In this document: piece after piece, positions 23,958-32,582 of the stretch
How the letters are laid out: each line of letters starts with the position of its first letter
Position numbering within the stretch: the first letter of the stretch is position 1
Source: Sporisorium sorghi
Taxonomy: Eukaryota; Basidiomycota; Ustilaginomycetes; Ustilaginales; Ustilaginaceae
Reading direction: 5' to 3'
Length of the DNA: 34,121 nucleotides
Assembly: GCA_023212695.1 (NCBI GenBank)
Contig: JALCCG010000232.1
Location: 1-34,121 of the forward strand
Position numbers and translations under genes: made by a program
Notes under the pieces: generated by a model
What the model saw: only the letters and a program-made list of their open reading frames with translations
Told to the model about the DNA's origin: nothing
Databases searched by the model: none

Positions 23958-24344
23958 ACTATGTTCCGTTCGTGCCGATCACCTCCCTTGAACTCCTATG
24001 TTCCTATGTGCCCTGTGTTGGTCAACCGCCGCCGCTATCCTCCCCATCACGCCCCCAGCACGAATAACCCTGTTAGGATCACCCGAACATAGGCAAAATC
24101 TCGCGCACTGGCAGTTTATAAGGAAGAATGCAATAAACATAATGAGAGGGTATGCTGGTTCAGGTGCTGCTGCAAAAACAGAAACATCATGACGCCGTGC
24201 GTAAATCTGCGGGGAGCTTAACGATGGGTGGCAAACATATTCCATGCTGTGTCATTACTATAAAGGATTTCCAGATCGATTGACGATGCGCGATCGTATG
24301 TTTTTTAGGTGGATTTCTATGCGAGAAAGGAAAGGAGTTTTAAT
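23958..24344. other. non-coding region upstream of the GH87 gene
   Basis: No convincing gene. A short tandem repeat of CCTATGTT-like units lies near 23995-24008. The GH87 promoter must be in or near here, but no clear -35/-10 pair stands out. Confidence 0.4.
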
Positions 24345-24461
24345 ATGGTCAGGTCAGAAAAAAGGCCGGACAAGAACGCCCCCTTGCCCAGCCCGGATGG
24401 ATCTCCTCCATCCCATGGCTATTCGAATAACGGGACCTTCGGGTCCTTTCCGTTACAGTGA
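24345..24461 (+). CDS. possible 38-residue small protein
   Basis: A short open frame on the plus strand, with ATG seven bases after a strong AAAGGAG site. The peptide starts MVRSEKRPDKNAPLPSPDG and is rich in Pro, Ser, Gly and Asn; it has no membrane segment or signal peptide. Its last 43 bases run antisense to the end of the DinB-like gene. I recognise no family. The binding site is the main support; composition is consistent with a chance frame. Confidence 0.25.
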   Translation: MVRSEKRPDKNAPLPSPDGSPPSHGYSNNGTFGSFPLQ

Positions 24462-24889
24462 ACCAGCATCGCATGCAGCTGTCCCCGGTGGTGGTACACA
24501 TGACCCAGTATTTCAAGCAGCCATTCGTACCTCGAATAGGTGACGCCCCAGTAGGACGTCATCTCCTGATGAAGCTCTTCTTCCGTCATCTCTCTGAACG
24601 CCTGTTCCAGATACGAATAGTTGCTTAACAATTCAGCCTGTATATCCTTCAGGTTATGAATCGATACACCTGCATAATAGGCGCTCATCTCCTCCTGCGC
24701 AGCTCCTTGTGATATGTGGAAATCGGCCCGGCAGATGACGGCGATATGCTTGAGCAATTCCCCGACAGAATGTTTGTCCTCGGTCGGCTTAACGAGCAAA
24801 TCCGCTTCATCGAGCTTGTCGATTATCGCCACGATGGATACAACGGCAACTTCAATCTGATGTAATGCATATGTACAATAGGAATTCAT
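24419..24889 (-). CDS. DinB-family protein
   Basis: A 156-residue four-helix protein of the DinB/YfiT superfamily. The metal-binding histidines are visible in SVGELLKHIAV and in LGHVYHHRGQLHAML near the C-terminus, the usual His triad layout. Members are often bacillithiol- or thiol-transferase-like enzymes, or have no known role. The start ATG follows GGGAGAG by five bases. It stands alone between the debranching-like glucosidase gene and the GH87 gene, all on the same strand. A terminator at 24972-25014 separates it from the operon upstream, so it probably has its own promoter. Function beyond the fold is not known. Confidence 0.85.
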   Translation of the reverse strand: MNSYCTYALHQIEVAVVSIVAIIDKLDEADLLVKPTEDKHSVGELLKHIAVICRADFHISQGAAQEEMSAYYAGVSIHNLKDIQAELLSNYSYLEQAFREMTEEELHQEMTSYWGVTYSRYEWLLEILGHVYHHRGQLHAMLVHCNGKDPKVPLFE

Positions 24890-24971
24890 AGTTTCTCTCC
24901 CATCCGGTATGTATACAACAATCCATTCAAACTCACTCCACTATTATAGAACATACGTTCCTCTAATTTCA

Positions 24972-25014
24972 ACCAAAAACAACCTGACCCTTAAGTATTA
25001 AGAGTCAGGTTGTT
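24972..25014 (-). terminator. terminator of the ABC-GH3-debranching gene operon
   Basis: A 17-bp stem with one wobble pair (arms 24978-24994 and 24998-25014), loop of three bases. On the minus strand the stem ends in GTTGTTTTTGG, giving the U tract. It lies 26 bases after the glucosidase stop codon. Confidence 0.85.
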
Positions 25015-25039
25015 CGTGCACACAGAATCTGATAAAAGA

Positions 25040-27112
25040 TCAATCCACAAGATTGAATCCGGTTGTATTCTCAAGTACTTGGACTTTAAACGTGCTGCTG
25101 CCGGCTTCCCGTACGACGAATACGGACAGATGCCCGTTTCCGATGGCAATCCGCTCGGCCTTCAGCTCATTCATCCCTTCCGGAAGGAACGGAGACAACG
25201 CAATTTCCTTCCTCGCTGCATTCGGATACAATCCGAGCATCGCCTGCAGGAAGGCAATCGAGGTTCCCGCTGCCCATGCCTGCGGCGAACAGGTTGTCGG
25301 GTATGGAACCGGATAACCGAGCTTCGCATCATGTCCGCAGAACAGCTCCGGCAGACGCTGGTACTCAAAATGCGCCGAAGCCTGCAGCAGGCCGGAGATG
25401 ACCTTACCCGCCTCATCCTTGAATCCCTGCTTGCCAAGTCCCAGCAGGATCATGGCATTATCATGCGGCCATACACTGCCGTTGTGATAACTCATCGGAT
25501 AGTATCCCGTGGAGTCTGTGCTCATCGTGCGGATTCCATATCCGTTAAACATGTCGCTTCTGAGCATCCGCTTGGATTGGGCTTTCGCCCGGCTCTCTTC
25601 CGGCAGCCCGCTCATAAGCAGATGCCCGGGATTCGAGGATACGCTGCGCACCTGACGGAGATCCTTATCCAGTGCGATGGCATAACACATCTCATCCTCC
25701 ATCCAGAAGGCCGATTCGAATCGAGCCCGAAGCTCCGCGGCTTCCGTCTCCAGCCTGCGGGCCCGTTCCGGCTCGCCTAACTCTGCAAAAACGGGCACCA
25801 GCGATGCCTTGGCTTGATACACATAGCCCTGGACCTCCGACAGTGCGATCGGAGATTCCGCATACTCCCCATTCTCATGGATGATCGAGTTGGCGGAATC
25901 CTTCCAGCCCTGGTTCGGGAAGCCTTTCTCGGCTTCCTGCTTGTAAGCCATGAAGCCGGAGCCCGCTTCAAGCGAGGCGTCGATGTAATCCAATGCCCGC
26001 AGCATGTTTGGCTTCAATTCCTCCGCCAAGGAAAGATCGCCTGTCCAGCGGTAATACTCGCCGATCAGCGCCAGAAACAGCGGTGTGGAATCGATGGTAC
26101 CGTAATACGGCGAGAAGGGCGATTGATTCGTCGTGACAAGCTCTCCATAGCGAATCTCATGCATGATTTTGCCCGGCTGCTCATCCCGCCAAGGGTCCGT
26201 CTTCTCGCCTTGATAAGCTGCCAGCGTTCTCAAGGTCCCCTTGGCATGCTGCGGGTTCACCGGAAGCATGAACAGGGCCGTGATCAAGCTGTCCCTGCCG
26301 AATGGAACCGCGAACCACGGCAGCCCCGCGACTGTTGTATCGCCGAAGCCCACATCGGTCGTCAGCATGCGCAGATCCTGCAGCCCTCTCTGGTACAAGC
26401 CGCTGAACAGCGCGGAATCCGACTGGACCCGTGAGCTGTTCCGGTACCATTCTTCATACGAGGCTTCGAGCTTCTTCAGCCCTTCTTCGTAGGTGAGCGG
26501 CTCCGTTACGGAATGCTGCTCCGTCATCGGCGTGACAAAGAAAGTAATGACCTTCCGCTCTTTGGCTTTCAGGGACAACGGGAACGAGACGTTCCCGGCC
26601 TCATCCGCTTGGCCGCCGTCCGCATCCCAAGCAATGCGTGTCTGTCTTTTCAGGTTATCAGCCCCGACGTAGGCCAGCGTCATATCCTGATCGCCGGTCA
26701 GAATCCCCTCCATCTTGCCAACTTCCCCGGTACGGTATTTACGGACCAGGAACATATCCTGAAAGTCCGCGTCGAAGGAAACCGCGAACTCGATATTCGA
26801 GTCCGTCACGAAATAATTGGTCAGTGTGCAGCGCTCGTACAAAATGCCATTGTAGATGAAGCGCTCCCGAAGCACTTCAATCGCCCCTTCATCCTTGGCA
26901 TCCTTCATCAGACGGAATGAAGCAACATAACTCTTGTCCCCCGTGGAGGACAGAAGCGAAGGCTTCTCGCCATCGATGAACAGCTCCATGCGGCTCAAAA
27001 AACGCGTATCCTTCGTATATAAACCATGGCCTTGTTCATCCCCCAGGACGATATCTCCATTAAGCCCGGTCAGAAAGAATAAATCTCCTTCTTTAATTAC
27101 ACGGTAGTCCAT
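25040..27112 (-). CDS. glycogen-debranching-like glucosidase (amylo-alpha-1,6-glucosidase family)
   Basis: A 690-residue cytoplasmic enzyme without signal peptide. Residues about 5-200 form the N-terminal beta domain of bacterial debranching-type enzymes (VIKEGDLFFLTGLNGDIV, GLYTKDTRFLSRMELFI). Residues about 265-640 form an (alpha/alpha)6 barrel with the conserved WFAVPFGRDSLITALFMLP, YGTIDSTPLFLALIGEYYRW and NGSVWPHDNAMILLGL. The acid in FGRDS-type and DST motifs suggests an intact active site. Relatives are called amylo-alpha-1,6-glucosidase, but many act on other oligosaccharides. The ATG at 27112 follows GGGGG by eight bases and lies 24 bases after the GH3 gene. It is the last gene of the ABC operon, so it probably works on the imported sugar. 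Confidence 0.85.
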   Translation of the reverse strand: MDYRVIKEGDLFFLTGLNGDIVLGDEQGHGLYTKDTRFLSRMELFIDGEKPSLLSSTGDKSYVASFRLMKDAKDEGAIEVLRERFIYNGILYERCTLTNYFVTDSNIEFAVSFDADFQDMFLVRKYRTGEVGKMEGILTGDQDMTLAYVGADNLKRQTRIAWDADGGQADEAGNVSFPLSLKAKERKVITFFVTPMTEQHSVTEPLTYEEGLKKLEASYEEWYRNSSRVQSDSALFSGLYQRGLQDLRMLTTDVGFGDTTVAGLPWFAVPFGRDSLITALFMLPVNPQHAKGTLRTLAAYQGEKTDPWRDEQPGKIMHEIRYGELVTTNQSPFSPYYGTIDSTPLFLALIGEYYRWTGDLSLAEELKPNMLRALDYIDASLEAGSGFMAYKQEAEKGFPNQGWKDSANSIIHENGEYAESPIALSEVQGYVYQAKASLVPVFAELGEPERARRLETEAAELRARFESAFWMEDEMCYAIALDKDLRQVRSVSSNPGHLLMSGLPEESRAKAQSKRMLRSDMFNGYGIRTMSTDSTGYYPMSYHNGSVWPHDNAMILLGLGKQGFKDEAGKVISGLLQASAHFEYQRLPELFCGHDAKLGYPVPYPTTCSPQAWAAGTSIAFLQAMLGLYPNAARKEIALSPFLPEGMNELKAERIAIGNGHLSVFVVREAGSSTFKVQVLENTTGFNLVD

Positions 27113-27136
27113 GTTTAAATCCCCCTTTGATTCCGG

Positions 27137-29266
27137 TTATTCAACAACTACAAGCTCAGCCTGCAGTCCTTCTTCCGAATGTGGTCCGACCCAGACATGG
27201 AACTTCCCGGGCTCTACCGTAAACGCAAGTCTCTCATCCAATAGCCCAAGTTCTTCACGTCCCAGCGTAAAATGTACCGTCCGGCTCTCGCCCGGCTGCA
27301 GCTGTACCTTGCGGAATCCCTTCAACTCTCTGACCGGCCGGGTCGAGCTTGCAACCAAGTCGCGAATGTACAGCTGAACGGTTTCCTCGCCGGCTCTTTG
27401 TCCGGTATTCGTTATGCTCACCGATACATCTACGGACTCATCCCGGCCGATTTGATGCCGATCCAGCCGCAAATCCGTATATTCGAACGTTGTATAACTG
27501 AGGCCATACCCGAACGGATACAGCGGAGAATCATCGCAATCGATATAATCCTCGTACAGATGAGGACGTCCGGTATTCTTCCGGTTGTAATACATCGGAA
27601 TTTGGCCCGTGGCGCGCGGAACGGTAACCGGGAGGCGGCCGCTCGGGTTATGCGCTCCAGTCAGCACATCCACGAGTGCGTACCCTGTCGTTGTTCCAAG
27701 GTGCCATGCTTCCACCACGGCATCGGCAAACTCGTGCAGCCACGGAGCAGCAAGAGGGCGTCCATTCATCAGCACCACCACAACCGGCGTGTCGGTCTGA
27801 CGCTTCAGTTCCTGAATCAGAGACTCCTGGCAGGATGGAAGCGTAATGGAGGTGACGTTGTAATGCTCGCCCGTCATGGCTTCGGATTCGCCCACAACGA
27901 CAACCGCAACATCGCACTGCTTGGCAAGCTCGACAGCCCGCTTCACTCCGCCATCCAGCTCCTCCAGAATGCCGCTGCCCGGCTCATAGAACACCTCGGC
28001 CTTCGGCGCGATTTCCGATTGGAACGCATCCCATACCGTGATCACGTCTTCATCGCGGCCTTTCCAGGCCCAGCAGCCCATCGAATTGTGGCGGTCATCC
28101 GCCAGCGGCCCGATCAGAGCCAGCTTCTTGTGCGTGCTGGTGTCCAGCGGCAAAATCCCGCTGTCATTCTGCAGCAGCACAATCGATTTCCGGGCGCTGT
28201 CCCTGGCCTGCTCCAGATGAGCAGCAGGAATGGTTTGCCCTTTCGGCGCATCTCCGTTCACTTCAGCTTCCTCGCTCACATACGGATGCTCGAACAATCC
28301 GAGCCGGAATTTCACCTGTAATATGCGGAGCACCGCATCATCCAGTTGCTTGAGCAGCTCGGGATTGTCCTGGATCAATGCTTCCAGATGATCGAGATAA
28401 ACACCGGCGTGCATGTCCATATCCACCCCCGCGTCCAGCCCCTTCAACGCGGAATCCTTCCGATCCTCGGCATAGCCATGGTAGATCAGCTCTTCGATCG
28501 ACTCCCAATCGCTGACCACCATCCCGTCAAAGCCCCATTCCCCCTTCAATATATCCCGCAGGAGATAACGGCTTCCGGAAGCAGGAACGCCGTTCAGTTC
28601 ACTGAAGGCACTCATCACGGATAGCGCTCCGGCCTGAATTCCGTGATAGAACGGGGGCAACACGGTCTCGCGCAGCGTCCGCTCCGACATGTCGGTTGTA
28701 TCATAGTCCCGACCGCCTTCGATCCAGCCATAACCGGCAAAATGCTTCACGCATGCCGCCACCGTCGGGTAGCCGTCCTCATTCGGACTTTGAAATCCTC
28801 TGACCTTCGCGGCAGCGGCCAGGGAGGACAGATAGACGTCCTCCCCCGTGCTCTCCGCGATGCGGCCCCAACGGGGATCACGCGTGATGTCGACCATCGG
28901 GGCGAAAGTCCAGCGGATGCCTTCCGCGGATGCCTCTGCCGCAGCAATGCGGGCGTTCTTCTCCATCCCTTCCAGATCCCAGCTGGCGGCTTCGCCGAGC
29001 GGAATCGGAAAGATGGTACGGAAACCGTGAATGACATCATCCCCGATGAGAAGGGGAATCCCCAGCCGCGTTTCCTCCACGGCCAGCCGCTGTAGCTCGT
29101 TGATCTTTTTCGGACCATGCACATTCAGCAAGGACCCGATCTTGCCTTCGGCAACCAGCTTCAGCTCCTGCTCCTCGCACCGGCCGTATTGCACCGTCTG
29201 ACCGACCTTCTCGGTCAAGGTCATCTGCGTGAGAAGATCCTTCGCACGCTGTTCCACGTTATCCAT
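27137..29266 (-). CDS. GH3 beta-glucosidase
   Basis: A 709-residue glycoside hydrolase of family 3, cytoplasmic, BglX-like. The N-terminal TIM barrel shows RWGRIAESTGEDVYL, VKHFAGYGWIEGGRDY (Lys174, His175) and the nucleophile motif GMVVSDWES with Asp253. The second domain carries VVVGESEAMTGEHYN, where the acid/base Glu is expected. A C-terminal fibronectin III-like domain (about 605-709) closes the protein. There is no signal peptide, so it acts on imported beta-linked oligosaccharides. ATG at 29266 follows GGGAGG by eight bases. It lies 25 bases after the permease gene. The exact linkage (1,3, 1,4, 1,2, or xyloside) is not given by sequence. Confidence 0.93.
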   Translation of the reverse strand: MDNVEQRAKDLLTQMTLTEKVGQTVQYGRCEEQELKLVAEGKIGSLLNVHGPKKINELQRLAVEETRLGIPLLIGDDVIHGFRTIFPIPLGEAASWDLEGMEKNARIAAAEASAEGIRWTFAPMVDITRDPRWGRIAESTGEDVYLSSLAAAAKVRGFQSPNEDGYPTVAACVKHFAGYGWIEGGRDYDTTDMSERTLRETVLPPFYHGIQAGALSVMSAFSELNGVPASGSRYLLRDILKGEWGFDGMVVSDWESIEELIYHGYAEDRKDSALKGLDAGVDMDMHAGVYLDHLEALIQDNPELLKQLDDAVLRILQVKFRLGLFEHPYVSEEAEVNGDAPKGQTIPAAHLEQARDSARKSIVLLQNDSGILPLDTSTHKKLALIGPLADDRHNSMGCWAWKGRDEDVITVWDAFQSEIAPKAEVFYEPGSGILEELDGGVKRAVELAKQCDVAVVVVGESEAMTGEHYNVTSITLPSCQESLIQELKRQTDTPVVVVLMNGRPLAAPWLHEFADAVVEAWHLGTTTGYALVDVLTGAHNPSGRLPVTVPRATGQIPMYYNRKNTGRPHLYEDYIDCDDSPLYPFGYGLSYTTFEYTDLRLDRHQIGRDESVDVSVSITNTGQRAGEETVQLYIRDLVASSTRPVRELKGFRKVQLQPGESRTVHFTLGREELGLLDERLAFTVEPGKFHVWVGPHSEEGLQAELVVVE

Positions 29267-29291
29267 GTCTAATCCCTCCCAAGGCTTTATA

Positions 29292-30116
29292 TCAACCTTT
29301 CACGCCGGCGTTCGAAATCCCCTCAATATATTGGCGCTGGAACAGGAAGAAGAACAGGATGATCGGCAGCGTGGACAGCACAACCCCCGCCATAATCATC
29401 GGCGTATTCTCAAAGAACATATCCTTCACGCTGTTCAGACCAACAACCAGCACATACATTTCCGGTGTATTCGCAAGCGTACTCGGAACAAGATAACTGT
29501 TCCAGGTGCCGGCAAAAGCAAGAATCGACATCGTAATCAGCGATGAACGGGCCAGCGGGTACACGATCCGCCAGAAAGCACCCATCTTCGTCAGGCCATC
29601 CATCCGTGCAGCCTCCAAAAACTCATTTGGAACCGAGATGAAGAACTGTCGGAGCATGAAGATGTACAAGCCCTGATACAGGAAGGGCACCGTTAACCCC
29701 CAGAATGTGTTCAACCATCCAAGCTGCGCCACATTCACGTACACCGGGATCAGGATCATATGGTACGGCACCATCATGGTGGCAACGACGATCCAGTAAA
29801 TCAGACCTTTTCCCTTGAAATTCAGCTTGGCCAGGGCAAAGCCGGCCATCGGGTTAATGATCAGGTTCCCGATGACAACGACGCCGGTCATGATCACGGT
29901 GTTCAGAAACCATCTCGGCACATTGTACGCATCGTTCGTGAAGAAGATTTTGAAGTTCTCGAACGTCCAGTTGGCCGGCGACGTCAGGGTATTAACATGG
30001 CGCATCGGGATGATGGACGTATAAAGGGTATAGAGAAAAGGAAGGGCGAATAAGAGCCCCAGTATGATCGTGCCGATATACAGAAACAGCCGACCGTTGT
30101 TCGTACGGGTCAACAT
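29292..30116 (-). CDS. carbohydrate ABC transporter permease (MalG/LacG-like)
   Basis: A 274-residue inner membrane permease with six hydrophobic segments. The EAA loop is PNEFLEAARMDGLTKMGAFWRIVYPLA. The frame opens with a GTG at 30125 that overlaps the previous stop, but the ATG at 30116 sits eight bases after AAGGAG and is preferred. It pairs with the permease encoded just upstream and the binding protein at 31162. No ATPase gene is present in the operon. Confidence 0.9.
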   Translation of the reverse strand: MLTRTNNGRLFLYIGTIILGLLFALPFLYTLYTSIIPMRHVNTLTSPANWTFENFKIFFTNDAYNVPRWFLNTVIMTGVVVIGNLIINPMAGFALAKLNFKGKGLIYWIVVATMMVPYHMILIPVYVNVAQLGWLNTFWGLTVPFLYQGLYIFMLRQFFISVPNEFLEAARMDGLTKMGAFWRIVYPLARSSLITMSILAFAGTWNSYLVPSTLANTPEMYVLVVGLNSVKDMFFENTPMIMAGVVLSTLPIILFFFLFQRQYIEGISNAGVKG

Positions 30117-30121
30117 TACTC

Positions 30122-31066
30122 TCACTCCTTCTCATCCAAGAATTTTTTTTGCAGGTACGTAATCAGCATGATGATCATGAAGAACAACACCACCGCCGCG
30201 CTTCCGTATCCAATGTTCATGTAACGGATCCCGTGCTGGTAGAAATACGTAACCACCGTACTGGTAGCACCTGCTGGCGAACCGAGCGCGCCATACCGGG
30301 AAATCGCCGCAATCTGGTCGTAGATCTGGAAGCCGGCGATCGTCGATACCGACACGATGAAGAACGTGATCGGCTTCAGGAACGGAACCGTGATGTAGCG
30401 GAATTTGTTCCATTTGGATGCTCCGTCAATCTCGCCAGCTTCGTACAGATCCTTCGGAATTTCCTGCAGGCCCGACAAGTACACAATCATGGTGAAGCCG
30501 GCTTGCTGGAAGATAAACAGAATACATACGAATAAGAGCGCATAGTTGGTATCTGCAAACCATGTTACATTCCCGAAGCCTAAAGCTCCGAAAAATTCCG
30601 TTAGGAAGGTGCCCTGCTTAAACAGCATCATGAACACGGTGGTGATCGCGATTTGCGAGGTGATATACGGAATGAAGAATACCGTCCGGAATATCCCCTT
30701 GCCTTTCAGTTTCTGATTGACCAGGATGGCCAAGAGCAAACCGAGGACAGTCTGAATCGGAATCGAGATGACCACGATTTCCAGGGAATGAAGCAGCGCC
30801 CGGAAGAATTCTTTATCTTGAAGAATGGTGACATAGTTTTCGAGGCCGATGAATTTCGCCTGGTCCAAGGCAGCGAAGTTCGCATCTTGAAAACTTCTTA
30901 CGAAAGACTGGATAAATGGATATAGAAACCACCACGCCCACAATATCAAAAAGGGCAGTGAAAACAACCAGCCCAGTGTCTTGTCGGAGTCTGCCAACGA
31001 ACGGAACCAGGATTGCCTGATCTTGTTTCCTTTCAAATCAGCGTGCTTGCTGCTGTAATCGGACAT
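30122..31066 (-). CDS. carbohydrate ABC transporter permease (MalF/LacF-like)
   Basis: A 314-residue permease with six hydrophobic segments and the EAA loop PKDLYEAGEIDGASKWNKFRYITVPFL. It has a long polar N-terminus before the first helix (LGWLFSLPFLILWAWWFLYPF). The ATG at 31066 follows GGGGG by seven bases. It is separated from the binding-protein gene by 95 bases that contain a GC-rich hairpin (31113-31145) and is followed directly by the second permease gene. Typical of oligosaccharide importers of the CUT1 class. Confidence 0.9.
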   Translation of the reverse strand: MSDYSSKHADLKGNKIRQSWFRSLADSDKTLGWLFSLPFLILWAWWFLYPFIQSFVRSFQDANFAALDQAKFIGLENYVTILQDKEFFRALLHSLEIVVISIPIQTVLGLLLAILVNQKLKGKGIFRTVFFIPYITSQIAITTVFMMLFKQGTFLTEFFGALGFGNVTWFADTNYALLFVCILFIFQQAGFTMIVYLSGLQEIPKDLYEAGEIDGASKWNKFRYITVPFLKPITFFIVSVSTIAGFQIYDQIAAISRYGALGSPAGATSTVVTYFYQHGIRYMNIGYGSAAVVLFFMIIMLITYLQKKFLDEKE

Positions 31067-31112
31067 AAGTTATCCCCCACTCCCTTACTCAAATTCTAAT
31101 AGGTGAACAAAG

Positions 31113-31145
31113 GCTCCCGCTCCCCTGAGAACAAGGAGCGGGAGC
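31113..31145 (-). terminator. intercistronic hairpin between binding protein and permease genes
   Basis: Perfect 11-bp GC-rich stem (GCTCCCGCTCC / GGAGCGGGAGC) with an 11-base loop, followed on the minus strand by only CTTTG. It probably acts as a partial terminator or protects the 3' end of the binding-protein mRNA, so more binding protein is made than permease. Confidence 0.7.
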
Positions 31146-31161
31146 GGGTGTTGCCTTTTTC

Positions 31162-32409
31162 TTATTTAAACTGGCCTTGAATGTCATCGAGAATTTGCTG
31201 AGCTGTTTTACCGGAGCCGCCCAGAATCAAACCTTCCAATTCTTTAACGAGTTCATCCGTGAAACGCTTGGTATCCGTCGGATAACCATAGTCTGTGCTG
31301 TACTCCAGCGCAGGCTGCAGCGCCTTGAATTCAGGGTTTTTCTCGAAATACTGCTCGGACAACGAGGATACCGCCGGATTAAAGCCGAGCTCCATGAATG
31401 CGGTTTGCGTATCGTCATTGGTCATATAATAAGCAGCTTTCAGCGCAGCTTCTTTGTTCTTCGCGTCTTTCAGTACCATGTAAGCATCCGAGCTCATAGT
31501 GCTTCCGTTAGTTGTTCCTTTAGGAACCGGAATGGCTACCATTTTCAGATCCGGATTCGCATCCTTCAGGTAACCCTTGTACCAGTAGCCACCCGTACTC
31601 ATTGCGCCCTGCTCATTGCTGAACACTTCGCCATCCCAGCCGAAGCCGAGTGATTTCGGTGTTACAGCAAGTCCTTCGTCATACATATCGATGATCATTT
31701 CCAGCGCCTTCACGTTCTCTGGCGAGTTGATGGTCTCACCGTTGCCCCAGCCGCCGCCGAAGCTCTTCACGTAGTTCGTGATATGGAAGGCATCCAGGTT
31801 CACGATAATGCCCTTCACATTGCCTTTGTTCAGCACTTTTGCCGCTTCGATCACTTCATCCCAAGTCGTCGGGTACTCGCCGAGACCGGCATCTTTCCAC
31901 ATCTGCTCGTTGATGAAGAACATCGCCGGCATATCGCTGTTCGGCACGCCGTATTGTTTGCCGTCCACGTTCCAAATTTTCTTCGACGCATCCGGGAAAC
32001 GGCTCATGTCTACGCCAGCCGCTTGAACCAGTTCATCGATTGGCGAGAACAACCCTTTGTTGATGTATTCGTAAGCACCTTCATTGGACATCTTAATGAA
32101 ATCAGGCGCAACGCCGGCAGCGATTTCGCCCGGCAGCGTGTTCCAGAATTGCTCACTGCTCGGATATTGTTTGATTTTGAGTTCAAGCTCCGGATATTGC
32201 TCGGAGATGGTGTCTGCTGCTTTCTGGTAAATCTCCAAATCCTGTGCCGTACCCCAGAATCCGAAATTCACCGTCACTTTTTCTCCTGCATCTCCAGATC
32301 CGTTATCTGTATTGTCAGCGCTTTTATTGCCGCCGCAAGCGGTCAACCCAACAACAAGAGCCAGGCACAACACCAGCATGGCAGAAAACTTCCTGTTCAC
32401 TTTACCCAT
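31162..32409 (-). CDS. carbohydrate-binding lipoprotein of the ABC importer
   Basis: A 415-residue family 1 solute-binding protein. The ATG at 32409 follows GGGGGT by six bases; a longer frame upstream has no site. The lipoprotein signal ends in VGLTAC (Cys25), followed by a Gly/Asn/Ser tether. The mature part has VNFGFWGTAQDLEIYQKAAD near the start and a CUT1-like body (GIIVNLDAFHITNYVKSFGGGWG). It is the first gene of the operon whose permeases, GH3 enzyme and debranching-like enzyme follow. The yesN-type regulator gene upstream is the likely controller. Confidence 0.9.
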   Translation of the reverse strand: MGKVNRKFSAMLVLCLALVVGLTACGGNKSADNTDNGSGDAGEKVTVNFGFWGTAQDLEIYQKAADTISEQYPELELKIKQYPSSEQFWNTLPGEIAAGVAPDFIKMSNEGAYEYINKGLFSPIDELVQAAGVDMSRFPDASKKIWNVDGKQYGVPNSDMPAMFFINEQMWKDAGLGEYPTTWDEVIEAAKVLNKGNVKGIIVNLDAFHITNYVKSFGGGWGNGETINSPENVKALEMIIDMYDEGLAVTPKSLGFGWDGEVFSNEQGAMSTGGYWYKGYLKDANPDLKMVAIPVPKGTTNGSTMSSDAYMVLKDAKNKEAALKAAYYMTNDDTQTAFMELGFNPAVSSLSEQYFEKNPEFKALQPALEYSTDYGYPTDTKRFTDELVKELEGLILGGSGKTAQQILDDIQGQFK

Positions 32410-32475
32410 GATGCTACCCCCTACATTTCTTTTCGTTTTAACTTGCACCTTAATCATAAAGAGCGAGGGCAATAA

Positions 32476-32506
32476 AAAAAATTAATCAAATGATGATTAA
32501 TTTTTT
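32476..32506. repeat. 13-bp AT-rich perfect inverted repeat upstream of the binding-protein gene
   Basis: AAAAAATTAATCA (32476-32488) and TGATTAATTTTTT (32494-32506) are exact inverted copies with a five-base gap. On the minus strand an eight-T run follows. It could be an operator for the YesN-type regulator or a weak terminator after yesN. It is 67 bases before the binding-protein start codon. Confidence 0.6.
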
Positions 32507-32582
32507 AAAATTGACTATTTTTTTATAAATAGATTGTGCGGTAAGATCATTTTTATTAAAAATCATACTTTCTTTTCGATTA

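Noticed and set aside
24244..24543. Plus-strand frame of 99 codons
   Set aside because: No binding site at its start, and half of it is antisense to the DinB-like gene. The shorter frame at 24345 has the only good site here.
27272..28321. Plus-strand frame of 349 codons
   Set aside because: Entirely antisense to the GH3 gene, with composition typical of a reversed frame (many His, Arg, Gln).
32476..32506. Insertion sequence end
   Set aside because: No transposase gene, target duplication or second copy nearby.
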